Shown piece by piece: positions 44,925 to 53,694 of a stretch of 64,000 nucleotides of DNA. The stretch spans positions 1 to 64,000 of the forward strand of contig JAMLHN010000017.1 in the NCBI GenBank assembly GCA_023957115.1. Reading direction: 5' to 3'. The position numbers and the translations under genes were made by a program. The notes beneath the pieces are model-generated. The model did not search any database, was not told where the DNA came from, and saw nothing but the letters and a program-made list of their open reading frames with translations. The DNA is from Thermomicrobiales bacterium. GTDB taxonomy: Bacteria > Chloroflexota > Chloroflexia > Thermomicrobiales > UBA6265. The stretch's first letter is position 1; every line of letters begins with the position of its first letter.

Positions 44925-45605
44925 ATGCGTCGTGTGAAACAACTGGCGTTGGTCTCGGTTCTGAGCGGCATGATGCTTGCGACCGGCGGTGGGCTGGCGA
45001 CAGCCCAGGATGCGACTCCGGGAGCGATCGATCTTTCCCCGAATCCGGAACTGTGCAATCAACCGGCTCGCACGTTGGAAGAGATCCAGGCGATTGCCGG
45101 AACCCCCGCGCCCGCCGGAGCGGGCGAAGCAACCGCCGCGGCCCTCGATCAGAATCCGCAGGAGGTCGAGCTTCCCACCGGTGAGCCCGCACCCAAGGAA
45201 GCGATCGACGGTGTGGTCGCCACCATTGTCCAGAACATTGCCTGCTACAACGCTGGCGACTATCTGGCTGGATTCGGCGGCGTGACCGAGGAATTCCTGG
45301 TCTCGCAGGTGGGCGTTGCGCTGTTCGACGAAGACTTTGTCGAAACGATCACCGCCGATCCGGTTCCCCTTCCCGAAGAGCTGCAAACGCAGCTGCTCGA
45401 TACGCGTGAATTCACCCTTTACGAGGATGGCCGCGTGGGCGTGCTCGTCTACTACATCTCGGCCACCCCGCAACCAGAAGGGGTCGATGGCCTCGAAATC
45501 GATCTCTGGATCTTCAGGGAAGTCGACGGCCGCTGGCTGCTCGATGAGTCGATCGGCGATTTGGAAGTCCAGCTTGCCGGCATGGCCACTCCCCCGGCCG
45601 GTTGA
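44925..45605 (+). CDS. Exported protein with NTF2-like tail, unknown function
   Basis: A 226-residue exported protein. AGGAGGTGA lies eight bases before ATG 44925, one of the strongest ribosome sites of the window. The signal peptide ends near GLATAQDATP. Residues 95-226 look like an NTF2/SnoaL-type fold (VATIVQNIACYNAGDYLAGF, then beta strands to WIFREVDGRWLLDES). Such Thermomicrobia proteins with an AQDATP junction are frequent, but no function is known. Confidence 0.7.
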   Translation: MRRVKQLALVSVLSGMMLATGGGLATAQDATPGAIDLSPNPELCNQPARTLEEIQAIAGTPAPAGAGEATAAALDQNPQEVELPTGEPAPKEAIDGVVATIVQNIACYNAGDYLAGFGGVTEEFLVSQVGVALFDEDFVETITADPVPLPEELQTQLLDTREFTLYEDGRVGVLVYYISATPQPEGVDGLEIDLWIFREVDGRWLLDESIGDLEVQLAGMATPPAG

Positions 45606-45630
45606 TCGGCCAGTAGGCTGACAATGCACA

Positions 45631-45661
45631 GCACGGACCGCATCTCAGATGCGGTCCGTGC
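45631..45661. terminator. Near-perfect palindrome behind the NTF2-like gene
   Basis: GCACGGACCGCATCT and its exact complement flank one central C, giving a 15-bp arm pair 26 bases after the stop. Confidence 0.65.
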
Positions 45662-45704
45662 CGCATCCAGGGGAGAATGCGCCGTTCGTCTCGGTCGTAT
45701 CTGC

Positions 45705-45733
45705 CATTTTGTACCCAATTGGGCGCCAAAATG
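45705..45733. promoter_or_regulatory. Palindrome of unknown role
   Basis: CATTTTG (45705-45711), the core CCCAATTGGG (45714-45723) and CAAAATG (45727-45733) share one centre. Both neighbouring genes converge on this region, so an operator is not expected; it may be part of a repeat. Confidence 0.4.
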
Positions 45734-45782
45734 CCTGGGCATTCATCCTCCCGATCAATCCCCGACATGACATCCAAACGAA

Positions 45783-45850
45783 CGGCGATCGTAGCTGAGG
45801 GCGTGTCTGCCCCCTCGTGAATGTCGACGCAAGAGGGCAGACACACCCTC
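45783..45850. repeat. Dispersed repeat, copy B, with long hairpin
   Basis: Begins with CGGCGATCGTAGCTGAGG as at 29964. GAGGGCGTGTCTGCCC pairs imperfectly with the GAGGGCAGACACACCCTC arm at 45833-45850, forming a long stem. Confidence 0.6.
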
Positions 45851-45916
45851 GGTTCCGCTGAATCATTCGATTCCGTATCAGTGCTCCGAGCCTGAGCTCC
45901 CGATCCCCGCGGCCGA

Positions 45917-47206
45917 TCAATCGCCTGCTCCCTGTGGTTGTGGCGTTCCGCCCGGGAGAACGGTTGGCATTCCGATGCGCAACGCGCAAAGTGCGGCGAT
46001 CATACAGAGGACCGCGGCGCCGTTGAAGACCAGCAGGTAGTCGCCCATCACCGTGCGGGAGAGCCCGGCGACATATGCGGCAAACGCGGCGCCTACTTGA
46101 TGTGCGGCGAAGACCCACCCGTAGACAAGCGGTCCACGTGCTACCCCGAACTCCTTCGACGCCAGGGCAACCGTAGGAGGCACCGTGGCGATCCAGTCGA
46201 GCCCGTACACCACGATGAACGCGAAGAGCGCAAACTGGGACGATCCGAGCGCCCATGGCAGGATGAGCAGGGCAACTCCCCGCAGCCCGTAGTACATGAA
46301 CAGCAGCTTGCGTGGGTCGAACCGGTCGGTCAGCCAGCCGGAAGCGGTTGTGCCAACGATGTCGAAAATCCCGATCAACGCGAGCATGTTCGCCGCCGCG
46401 ATTTCGGTCATCCCGTGGTCGATGCTGGCTGGGAGCAGATGGGTCCCGATCAACCCATTGGTCGTCGCGCCACAGATGAAAAAGGTTGCCGCCAGCAACC
46501 AGAACGTTCTCGACCGGGCGGCTTCGCCGAGCGCGGCGACGGCGGTCCGAACCGGGTTGAGCCGCGGTCCCGGCGCCTCGTCCGACGTCATCGCCCCGTA
46601 GGGAAGAGCGCCGATATCGGACGGCCAGCTTCGCAGGAAGATCAATGCCAAGGGGATGACCGACAGGGTGGCGATGGTGACCGCCAGCGAAACCGTACGC
46701 CAACCATGATTGGTCGCCAGCCAGGCAAACAGCGGAAGAAAAACCAGCTGACCGGCCGCACTCGCGGCGGCAAGCACGCCCACGACCAGCCCGCGTCGTT
46801 GCACGAACCAGCGGGTCGCGACCGTCGCGGCGAGCACCGTGGCCATCGACCCGGTTCCCAGTCCAACCGTGACGCCCCAAAGGAGATAGAGCTGCCATGG
46901 AGCCGTCATCTGGGTCGTCAGCGCGGCGCCCGCGGCAATGAAGCACAGCGCTCCAGCAACGACACTTCGGATTCCGAAGCGTTCCATCAGCGCGGCCGCA
47001 AACGGCCCCATGAACCCAAAGAGTAGGAGATTGATCGAGACGGCGATCGAAATGGTCGCCCGGCTCCAGCCGAACTCATCCTGCAGCGGGACGATCAGGA
47101 TGCTGGGCGCGGACCGAAACCCGGACGCGCCCAACAGGATCACGAAGGTGACCGCAGCCATCACCCAGGCGTAGTGAGCCGGCCGGAGATTTCCGAGACG
47201 GAGCAT
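45917..47206 (-). CDS. MFS transporter, monocarboxylate/OFA-like
   Basis: A 429-residue, 12-helix transporter. The head HYAWVMAAVTFVILLGASGF with PSILIVPLQDEFGWSRATI is the usual start of oxalate:formate/monocarboxylate-type MFS proteins, the inter-helix loop is MERFGIRSVVAG, and the second half has TDRFDPRKLLF. Its ATG overlaps the stop of the MarR gene (TAATG), so the regulator and transporter are co-translated. A weak organic acid or similar compound is the likely cargo and effector. Confidence 0.88.
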   Translation of the reverse strand: MLRLGNLRPAHYAWVMAAVTFVILLGASGFRSAPSILIVPLQDEFGWSRATISIAVSINLLLFGFMGPFAAALMERFGIRSVVAGALCFIAAGAALTTQMTAPWQLYLLWGVTVGLGTGSMATVLAATVATRWFVQRRGLVVGVLAAASAAGQLVFLPLFAWLATNHGWRTVSLAVTIATLSVIPLALIFLRSWPSDIGALPYGAMTSDEAPGPRLNPVRTAVAALGEAARSRTFWLLAATFFICGATTNGLIGTHLLPASIDHGMTEIAAANMLALIGIFDIVGTTASGWLTDRFDPRKLLFMYYGLRGVALLILPWALGSSQFALFAFIVVYGLDWIATVPPTVALASKEFGVARGPLVYGWVFAAHQVGAAFAAYVAGLSRTVMGDYLLVFNGAAVLCMIAALCALRIGMPTVLPGGTPQPQGAGD

Positions 47207-47673
47207 TATTCCAGGCCTCGGATGACACGTTCGGTCGTGGCGAGCATGGCCGACATGGCCGCGGCCTGGTCTGGGCCAAGCGCCTCGATCACTCGCTGTT
47301 GCGCGTCACGCCACAGCGGCTCGGATTCGCCCAAGGTCGATTTCCCGCGGTCGGTCAGCTGCACCAAACGCCGTCGCCGGTCGCGCGGGTGCGGCGCGAT
47401 GCTGACATACCCAATCGATCGAAGCGTGGTGAGGTTGCGTGTCAGGGTCGACCGATCGACCGCGAGCCGGTCGCTCAGATCCGCGAAGTCGATTCCCGCT
47501 GGTGCTCGGTCGATGCTAGCGAGCAGCGACTTCTGCATCGTGTTGATTCCCAACGGTCGTAACGCATCGTCGTAAATGCGATTGAGCAACCGGTCGACCC
47601 GTCTGGTCGCGGCGCAGAGACAAGGAAGCGAAGCTGGCTTCGGAGTGAAATCCGCTGGGTTCGTCACGGTCAT
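47206..47673 (-). CDS. MarR-family regulator
   Basis: A 155-residue winged-helix repressor. The recognition helix lies in [19 protein letters not shown], and the wing has the conserved [19 protein letters not shown] 47673 is 20-30 bases after a palindrome on its own promoter. It is coupled to the MFS gene and faces the mandelate-racemase-family gene, so it may control both. Confidence 0.9.
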   Translation of the reverse strand: MTVTNPADFTPKPASLPCLCAATRRVDRLLNRIYDDALRPLGINTMQKSLLASIDRAPAGIDFADLSDRLAVDRSTLTRNLTTLRSIGYVSIAPHPRDRRRRLVQLTDRGKSTLGESEPLWRDAQQRVIEALGPDQAAAMSAMLATTERVIRGLE

Positions 47674-47695
47674 CGGTTTGCTGGCATGAGTTCTA

Positions 47696-47738
47696 TTGTA
47701 TATACAACGAGTATGCGGGCGTATGACGCAGCTGTCAA
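47696..47738 (-). promoter_or_regulatory. MarR promoter and operator
   Basis: On the minus strand TTGACA (47733-47738), 17 bases and CATACT (47710-47715) form a promoter. The perfect 12-base palindrome TTGTATATACAA (47696-47707) covers the expected transcription start. MarR sites usually have TTG...CAA ends, so autorepression is likely. Confidence 0.65.
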
Positions 47739-47859
47739 TGTCCTGGCGCAGACGCGATCTGCCATTGCGATTCGATCTCACGATCGGGTGGGCGCTCCGT
47801 GCTACGGTACCGGTCAGCCGGTTGGATTTGACAGGAGCTTCGAGAAAGCGGGGGCGCAG

Positions 47860-49102
47860 GTGAAAATTGTCGATATTCGACCAACGACGGTGACCGTTCC
47901 ACTCGAAGCGCCCCTGCAACATGCGACCGGCGCACATTGGGGACGGTTCGTACGGACCATTGTCGAAGTCGAAACCGACGATGGATTGATCGGTCTTGGC
48001 GAAATGGGGGGCGGTGGCGAAAGCGCCGAGATCGCCTTTCGCGGACTTCTCTCGTATCTCAAGGGGCACGATCCGTTTCGGCTGGAAGAGCTCCGGTTCA
48101 AGATCTGCAATCCCACGGCCAGTCTCTACAACAATCGAACGCAGCTCCACGCCGCCATCGAGTTCGCCTGCCTCGATCTTATGGGGCAGAAGCTTGGGGT
48201 TCCCGTCTACGACCTGCTGGGCGGCAAGGTGCGGGACGAGGTCGAGTTTGCCAGTTACCTGTTCTTTCGCTATCCGAATCCGGAGACCGGCGCGGGCGAA
48301 GTACGAACCCCGGAGCAGCTGGTCGACCACGCGCTCGAGCTCAAGGCGAAGAACGGATTTCGCTCCCACAAGCTCAAAGGGGGCGTTTACCCGCCCGATT
48401 ACGAGCTGACCTGTTACCGGGCGCTTGCCGCGGCGCTGCCCGGCGACAGCTATCGATACGATCCCAACGCGGCGCTCTCGGTCGAAGAGGGGATCCGGTT
48501 TGGGCAGGCGATCGAAGACCTGCGCAACGATTTCCTCGAAGATCCGACCTGGGGGATCAACGGCATGCGCCGGGTGCGCAGTATGGTGCGGATTCCGTTG
48601 GCGACCAATACCGTGGTCGTCAATTTCGAGCAGCTTGCCGCGAACATTCTCGATCCCGCCATCGACGTGATCCTGCTGGATACGACCTTCTGGGGCGGGA
48701 TTCGCTCCCGGCATCAAAGCGGCTGGGGCCTGCGAAACCTTCCAGTACGGAATCGCGGTCCATTCCTCGGGCGAGCTCGGTATCCAGCTTGCGACCATGC
48801 TGCATCTGGGGGCGGTCGTTCCCAATCTGGCGTTCTCCGCCGATGCGCACTATCACCACCTGACCGACGACATCATCGTTGGCGGTCCGATGCGCTATGA
48901 GAACGGCGCGATTCGCGTTCCGAACAGTCCAGGTCTGGGCGTGCAGCTCGACCGGGAGAAGCTGCGGCAGTACAGCGAGCTCTATCGGGAGCTGGGCGGG
49001 TATACCTACGACCGCGATCCCGGCCGGCCGGACTGGTTCGCGCTCGTACCCAACGAACGCTGGGCCGATCCGAGCGTCTCGTTGTCCCCGAAGCTGCAAT
49101 AG
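47860..49102 (+). CDS. Mandelate racemase/glucarate dehydratase-family enzyme, frameshifted
   Basis: Read across one frame change, this gives a full enolase-superfamily protein of about 413 residues. It starts at GTG 47860 ([18 protein letters not shown]). The first part has HKLKGG (the Lys of the catalytic pair region), [16 protein letters not shown] and LATNTVVV, the metal and acid positions of glucarate dehydratase-like members. Near 48706 one extra base moves the frame: after DTTFWGGIR the reading should go on with [20 protein letters not shown], where the His is the general acid, then SADAHYHHL and a normal end at 49102. It may dehydrate a sugar acid from the nearby glycan pathway. Frame change could be an assembly error. 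Confidence 0.75.
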
Positions 49103-49204
49103 GACACGTTGCTCGGGCCCAGGGTAGGAGCCGAAGGCTTCCGCTGGCGTCTCCGGAACGTGCTCGAACCGGCACTGGACCCTGGACTCCAGAAATTGAC
49201 TAAG

Positions 49205-49215
49205 TGATCAGATCT
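49205..49215 (+). promoter_or_regulatory. Predicted GntR operator before GH38 gene 1
   Basis: TGATCAGATCT, 67 bases before the ATG at 49283 and just behind TTGACT (49196-49201). It matches three other sites at 53326, 53498 and 59763. Confidence 0.6.
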
Positions 49216-49282
49216 CTTCCCGGTGCGAGTGGTATCGTACCGGGAACGTGACGTGCGTTGTAGCTCTTCGAGGGAGAAGGGA

Positions 49283-52200
49283 ATGCCAGAGCGAGTACCG
49301 TTGAGACTCGATTGGGATCCGGAGATGATTCGCGCGGAAGTCATCGACAACGCCGCGAATGTGGAGCCTTTACTGCCGGTGGCGCGCGGGTGCGGGCGGC
49401 AGCGGTGCCGCTTTTCCGAGCAGGGCAGGAGGAGCCCTGGAGCAGGCCATACGCATCGAGACGAACCCCGATGCGGCCGGTGCAACCGTGTCGGTCGCGA
49501 CCGACACGGGTTCGAGCTCGATCGGCTGGCGCTGGGTGGATCGTCGATTGCACAGCTCTTTGTTCCGGAGGTGAGCAATCCCACGCGCTTCGAGCTGACG
49601 CTCGACGCGAATGGCGAACGGGAACGCGCGCCGATCGTCGTCCCACCGCAGCGCAAGTGGTCGATCCATCTCGTGCATCACTCGCATTTCGACTACGGCT
49701 ACACCGATCAGCAACCGCGTGTGATGGACAACCACCTGCGCTTTCTCGATGCGGCCGTCGACCTGGTCGATGCCACCGGCGACTGGCCGGAAGAGGCGCA
49801 GTTCCGCTGGAATATCGAGGTGCACTACCCGTTGCAGAAGTGGATGGCGCAGCGCCCGGCGTCGATGCGCAGCGAGCTGATCCGGCAGGTGAACGACGGG
49901 CGAATGGAGATCGCCGCGCTGCCCTTTAGCATGCATACCGAGGCCTATTCCATCGATGAGCTGGCCTGGGGACTGAAATACGCGCAGCAGCTGCGCGACG
50001 AGCACGGAATCGAGATCGTTTCCGCCTTCCAGTCGGACGTACCGGGAGCGGTGATCGGGCTGCTGACGCTGCTCACCGAAGCCGACATCCGGTACTTCAC
50101 GGTGGCGCACAACTATGCCGGGCGCTCGATTCCGTTCCGGGTTGGCGGCCAGGAGCTGACCCGGCCGTTCTGGTGGCGGCGTGCCGGCGGAAAGCGCCTG
50201 CTGGTCTGGCACACCGATACGCCGCATGGCATGGCGTACATGGACGGCAATTTGGTGGGACTGGCCGATGGCGAAACCGCGGCGCGGGCTGCGCTGCCCG
50301 ATTATCTTGCCGCGCTTGCGAGTCAGCCCTATCCCTATGGCGGCGCGTCGTTTGGCTGGAAGGGATTGCCGGACGGGTTGCCGGTTACCAAGCAACCGTA
50401 CCCGCATGACATTCTGCACTTTCGGATCCAGAGCTCCATCGCCGACAACGCGCCGCCGAGCCTGAAGATTTCCGAGACCGTGCGCGACTGGAACGCTACG
50501 TGGGCATGGCCCAAGGTGCGCCTCTCCCGCAATCGTGATTTCTTCGAGATCGCCGAACGAGAGATCGGTCCGTCGCTCGACGAGTTCGCCGGAGATTGGA
50601 CCGACTGGTGGGCCGACGGAATTGGGAGCGGCGCTCATGCGCTCTCGATCAATCGCAAGGCCCAGGCGGATATTCGCGCGGCGCAATCGATTCACACCGC
50701 TGCCGATCTCGTCACCGGCGACCGCGACTTTCCGGCCAGCGGCGTAGACGCGGCATATGAGGACATGTCGCTCTTCGACGAGCATACGTGGGGCGCGGCC
50801 GATCCCTGGATGACGGGGCTGGAGCATGTCGAATCCGGCGATCTGCAATGGCACCGCAAGGCGGACTTCGCGCACGAGGCGTCCGAGGCAACCGCGAAGC
50901 TGCTCGATGCCGGTCTGCACCGGCTGGCGGCCCACTATTCGCCGGCGAACGATGCGCTGGCCTCGCTACTCGTCTTCAATCAGGTTGGGTTCGAGCGCGA
51001 TGCGATGACCCGCGTCTTCCTTCCCGCTGAGCGGGTTGCGATGGACGCTGCGTTTCGGCTTATCGATCCATCGACGGGCGCCGAGCTGCCGTACGTCCTG
51101 GACGCGCAGCCGTTTCCGCGTTTTCGGGCGACTGGGCGGTGGCTCGTCTTCACGGCGCCGAATCTCCCGTCGCTTGGCTATGCGCGCTTCGATCTCGTGG
51201 CTGGGGAGCCGGCTGGAGCGGTAGCTCAGGCTGGATCGGCCTCGACGCTCGAATCGCCGTTCTATACCGTTACGATCGACCCCTCAGCGGGTTTCATCAC
51301 CTCGATTGTCGACAAGGAATCTGGACGCGAGCTGGTCGATGCCTCCGCCGCGCATGGATTCAACGAGTACATCTACGATCGCTATACCAGTGCTCCGGAG
51401 TTCAATCACCTCTCGGGCCGCATCGAAGCGCTGGATCTCTCATTGCTCGGCGAACGAACCGTCGGACGCTATGCCGCGGTGGTCGCGCGCGAATCGAACG
51501 CGGTGTTCGACCGAATCACGCTGCGGATGGTGGGCACCGGCGCGGAATGGCTGGAAACGACGATCACGCTGCCACAGCAGACCGGCCAGGTGCTCATCGA
51601 AAACCGGCTCATGAAACTGGGCGTGACGGAGAAGGAGAGCATCTACTTCGCCTTCCCCTTCGCGGTGGACGATCCCGATCCGGAATACGCCATCACCGGT
51701 GGGGTGACCTCGCTCGACGCGCCGCATGTTCCCGGCTCGGTGCAACACATGCTCGCGATCCGCGACTGGGTGGGGTTGCAGGACAGCCAGGGATCCGCGG
51801 CCTGGGCAACGGTCGATGCGCCGCTGATCGAGCTCCAGAACATTGCTGTTCCCTACGCGCCTTTTCCGAACACGATCCCAGGCGCCCATCATCGTCGCGC
51901 CACGATCTACTCGTGGGCGCTCAACAATATCTGGGACACCAACTTTCCGCCGCAGCAACGAGGCGAGCTGGTTTTCCGGTATGTCGTTGGGAGTAGTCGC
52001 ACCCTCGGCCGGCGTGCGTTGGGAATCCGGACGGCAGCAGCGACGGTATCCGCTCCGGTGGGAATCTGCTTGCGCGCGAGCGCTGGCCCCGAGCTTCCAG
52101 CACGCACCAGCTTGGTCTCAGTTTCCGATCCGCTGGTCGAGATCGTCCACCTGGAAGCAGGAAGCGAGCCGGGAACCGTTCGCGCACGCTTGCTTTCGCT

Positions 52201-52354
52201 TGCGCCAGAACCGGTGTCGGTCGCGCTCTCCGGCTCGGCCGGGCAGGCGACGAAGGTCGGAACGTTCCTGGGAGCGCGCATGGAGCCGATTCCAAGCGCT
52301 GGGGTGACCTTGCAACCGGGCGACTATGTCGCGGTCGAGCTTATGGCGGAGTAG
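49283..52354 (+). CDS. GH38 alpha-mannosidase-like protein 1
   Basis: A protein of about 1023 residues. ATG 49283 follows AGGGAGAAGGGA. The GH38 catalytic domain starts near residue 125 with the metal motif LVHHSHFDYGYTD; the nucleophile Asp is in FQSDVPGAVIG; further family blocks are LFDEHTWGAADPW and the C-terminal beta domains (ESPFYTVTIDPSAGFITSIV, SWALNNIWDTNF). It should be a zinc-dependent alpha-mannosidase or related glycosidase; no signal peptide is seen, so it acts in the cytoplasm on imported glycans. Between about 49370 and 49530 the sensible reading passes through all three frames before returning, so the sequence of residues 30-80 as given is doubtful. Confidence 0.85.
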   Translation: MPERVPLRLDWDPEMIRAEVIDNAANVEPLLPVARGCGRQRCRFSEQGRRSPGAGHTHRDEPRCGRCNRVGRDRHGFELDRLALGGSSIAQLFVPEVSNPTRFELTLDANGERERAPIVVPPQRKWSIHLVHHSHFDYGYTDQQPRVMDNHLRFLDAAVDLVDATGDWPEEAQFRWNIEVHYPLQKWMAQRPASMRSELIRQVNDGRMEIAALPFSMHTEAYSIDELAWGLKYAQQLRDEHGIEIVSAFQSDVPGAVIGLLTLLTEADIRYFTVAHNYAGRSIPFRVGGQELTRPFWWRRAGGKRLLVWHTDTPHGMAYMDGNLVGLADGETAARAALPDYLAALASQPYPYGGASFGWKGLPDGLPVTKQPYPHDILHFRIQSSIADNAPPSLKISETVRDWNATWAWPKVRLSRNRDFFEIAEREIGPSLDEFAGDWTDWWADGIGSGAHALSINRKAQADIRAAQSIHTAADLVTGDRDFPASGVDAAYEDMSLFDEHTWGAADPWMTGLEHVESGDLQWHRKADFAHEASEATAKLLDAGLHRLAAHYSPANDALASLLVFNQVGFERDAMTRVFLPAERVAMDAAFRLIDPSTGAELPYVLDAQPFPRFRATGRWLVFTAPNLPSLGYARFDLVAGEPAGAVAQAGSASTLESPFYTVTIDPSAGFITSIVDKESGRELVDASAAHGFNEYIYDRYTSAPEFNHLSGRIEALDLSLLGERTVGRYAAVVARESNAVFDRITLRMVGTGAEWLETTITLPQQTGQVLIENRLMKLGVTEKESIYFAFPFAVDDPDPEYAITGGVTSLDAPHVPGSVQHMLAIRDWVGLQDSQGSAAWATVDAPLIELQNIAVPYAPFPNTIPGAHHRRATIYSWALNNIWDTNFPPQQRGELVFRYVVGSSRTLGRRALGIRTAAATVSAPVGICLRASAGPELPARTSLVSVSDPLVEIVHLEAGSEPGTVRARLLSLAPEPVSVALSGSAGQATKVGTFLGARMEPIPSAGVTLQPGDYVAVELMAE

Positions 52355-52393
52355 CGCATCTCGGCCAATCGAATCCGAAGCGAATCGTCTCAC

Positions 52394-52570
52394 ACGGAGT
52401 CCGGGTAAATACACAAGGATCTCGTCCCCGTGCCTCTTAGCCGGAATCCGGGTGATTGCTCGGAGAGATAGCGTAGACGCCGGCCCTGTGCCGGCGGTGC
52501 TTCGCCGGCACAGGGCCGGCGTCTACGCGATGCAGTGCGTCCCAGGTAATCTCGCGGATTCCGGGTATAG
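52394..52570. repeat. Dispersed inverted-repeat element, copy 2, with 26-bp hairpin
   Basis: Starts like the element at 1174 (GGAGTCCGGGTAAATACAC) and ends with CGGATTCCGGGTA. It has an inserted perfect hairpin: GCGTAGACGCCGGCCCTGTG and six more bases at 52471-52496, loop GTGCTT, exact complement at 52503-52528. Located between the convergent GH38 and GntR genes. Confidence 0.7.
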
Positions 52571-52579
52571 GGGCCGGGT

Positions 52580-53302
52580 TCATGAATCGGGAACGAGGCG
52601 GCTCGAAACGGATTGTCGCGCGGTTTGCAGATGGCGTGCCATGGCGTCGCGTGCGGCACGTCCATTGCCAGAGGTGAGGGCCGTGTAGATCTCCTGGTGC
52701 ACCGCGTTGTCGGCGCTACGGCCGTCCACCAGCTTCAGATTCGGATCGACCTGATCGAGCTCAACCGAGTAAAGCTCGATCAGCGATTCGATGAACTGCG
52801 CCAGCACCAGGTTGCCGGACGCCCGCGCGATGAGCGTATGGAAACGGACATTCGACTCGAGGTAGTCGCGGATGCGAACTTCATTCGCCGCTTGTTGGAC
52901 GACACGTTCGATTTTGGCAAGGGCGATCGAGTCGATATTTCGTGCGGCGAGCTCGGCCAAGTGTGGCTCCACCAGCAGACGAGCGTCCAAAATCTGGAGA
53001 ATCGTAAACGTCTCCAATTCGCCGTAGCCAGGATTCGGCACGACCAGACGCTGCTCGGTCCGCCGTACATAGATCCCCGAGCCGTGGCGAATATCGATGA
53101 CGCCGGTTGCCTGGAGGCGACGCAACGCCTCACGCATTGTCGGCGTGGCAACCTCGAATGTCTCCGCTAGCTCGCGCGCGGTTGGCAGGCGGTCGCCGGG
53201 GCCCAACTCCCGCTGGCGGATGAGCTCGACCACACCGTTGGCGAGCTGATTCGACAAGTTCGGGCGGCTTGCTCCCGGAGGACGTGTAGATGGACCAGTC
53301 AC
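52580..53302 (-). CDS. GntR-family regulator (FadR subfamily)
   Basis: A 240-residue regulator. The winged helix spans residues 18-85 (LPTARELAETFEVATPTMRE, then GVIDIRHGSGIYVRR), and the C-terminal all-helical FCD domain carries the effector site (EPHLAELAARN, NVRFHTLIARASGN, HQEIYTALTSGN), with the Asp/His metal positions of FadR-type proteins. GTG 53302 is the only reasonable start; there is no clear ribosome site. It is divergent from the importer operon, and putative operators flank both promoters. Predicted ligand: a sugar acid or sugar from the GH38 pathway. Confidence 0.88.
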   Translation of the reverse strand: MTGPSTRPPGASRPNLSNQLANGVVELIRQRELGPGDRLPTARELAETFEVATPTMREALRRLQATGVIDIRHGSGIYVRRTEQRLVVPNPGYGELETFTILQILDARLLVEPHLAELAARNIDSIALAKIERVVQQAANEVRIRDYLESNVRFHTLIARASGNLVLAQFIESLIELYSVELDQVDPNLKLVDGRSADNAVHQEIYTALTSGNGRAARDAMARHLQTARQSVSSRLVPDS

Positions 53303-53325
53303 AGGGTATGCTCGATTTCGCCAAA

Positions 53326-53383
53326 GATCTAATGATCTAGTTGCTTCTCTGCTCACTTTATGTTTGCGCGAGGGGCACGTCAA
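53326..53383 (-). promoter_or_regulatory. Promoter and operator of the GntR gene
   Basis: Minus strand: TTGACG (53378-53383), 17 bases, TAAAGT (53355-53360). Downstream lies the inverted repeat AGATC-TAAT-GATCT at 53326-53339, matching the three other sites. This position suggests autorepression by blocking RNA polymerase. Confidence 0.6.
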
Positions 53384-53451
53384 GCCTACCTGTTGCTCCT
53401 CGAATTGGAGGAGCGCTTGCCAGCCGCGAGATACTGGTCGCGAGAACGGGG

Positions 53452-53508
53452 TTGACATGGTCGATTCTGCGCACCTATGATCCCGTCAATCAATAAGTGA
53501 TTAGATCT
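53452..53508 (+). promoter_or_regulatory. Promoter and operator of the second sugar importer
   Basis: TTGACA (53452-53457), 18 bases, TATGAT (53476-53481), the best sigma-70 promoter of the window. TGATTAGATCT (53498-53508) begins about ten bases after the expected start of transcription. The following leader to the ATG at 53695 is about 200 bases and shows no gene or known RNA element. Confidence 0.7.
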
Positions 53509-53694
53509 CTTGTCGCCATACGTGCGTGTCTGGCGCGATCCGCGGCATCTGATCCGATCGCGACACGGCGGGAGAGCGACATGTTCTTCCGATCCAAGGG
53601 ACGTCGCCGCTGGCGCCCCGGGCGGTGAACGCCTCGAATTGGTAGCGGAACCAACAAGCGCATTGCCCCGGAGCAGTGCAGGAGAGCTTCGAAG

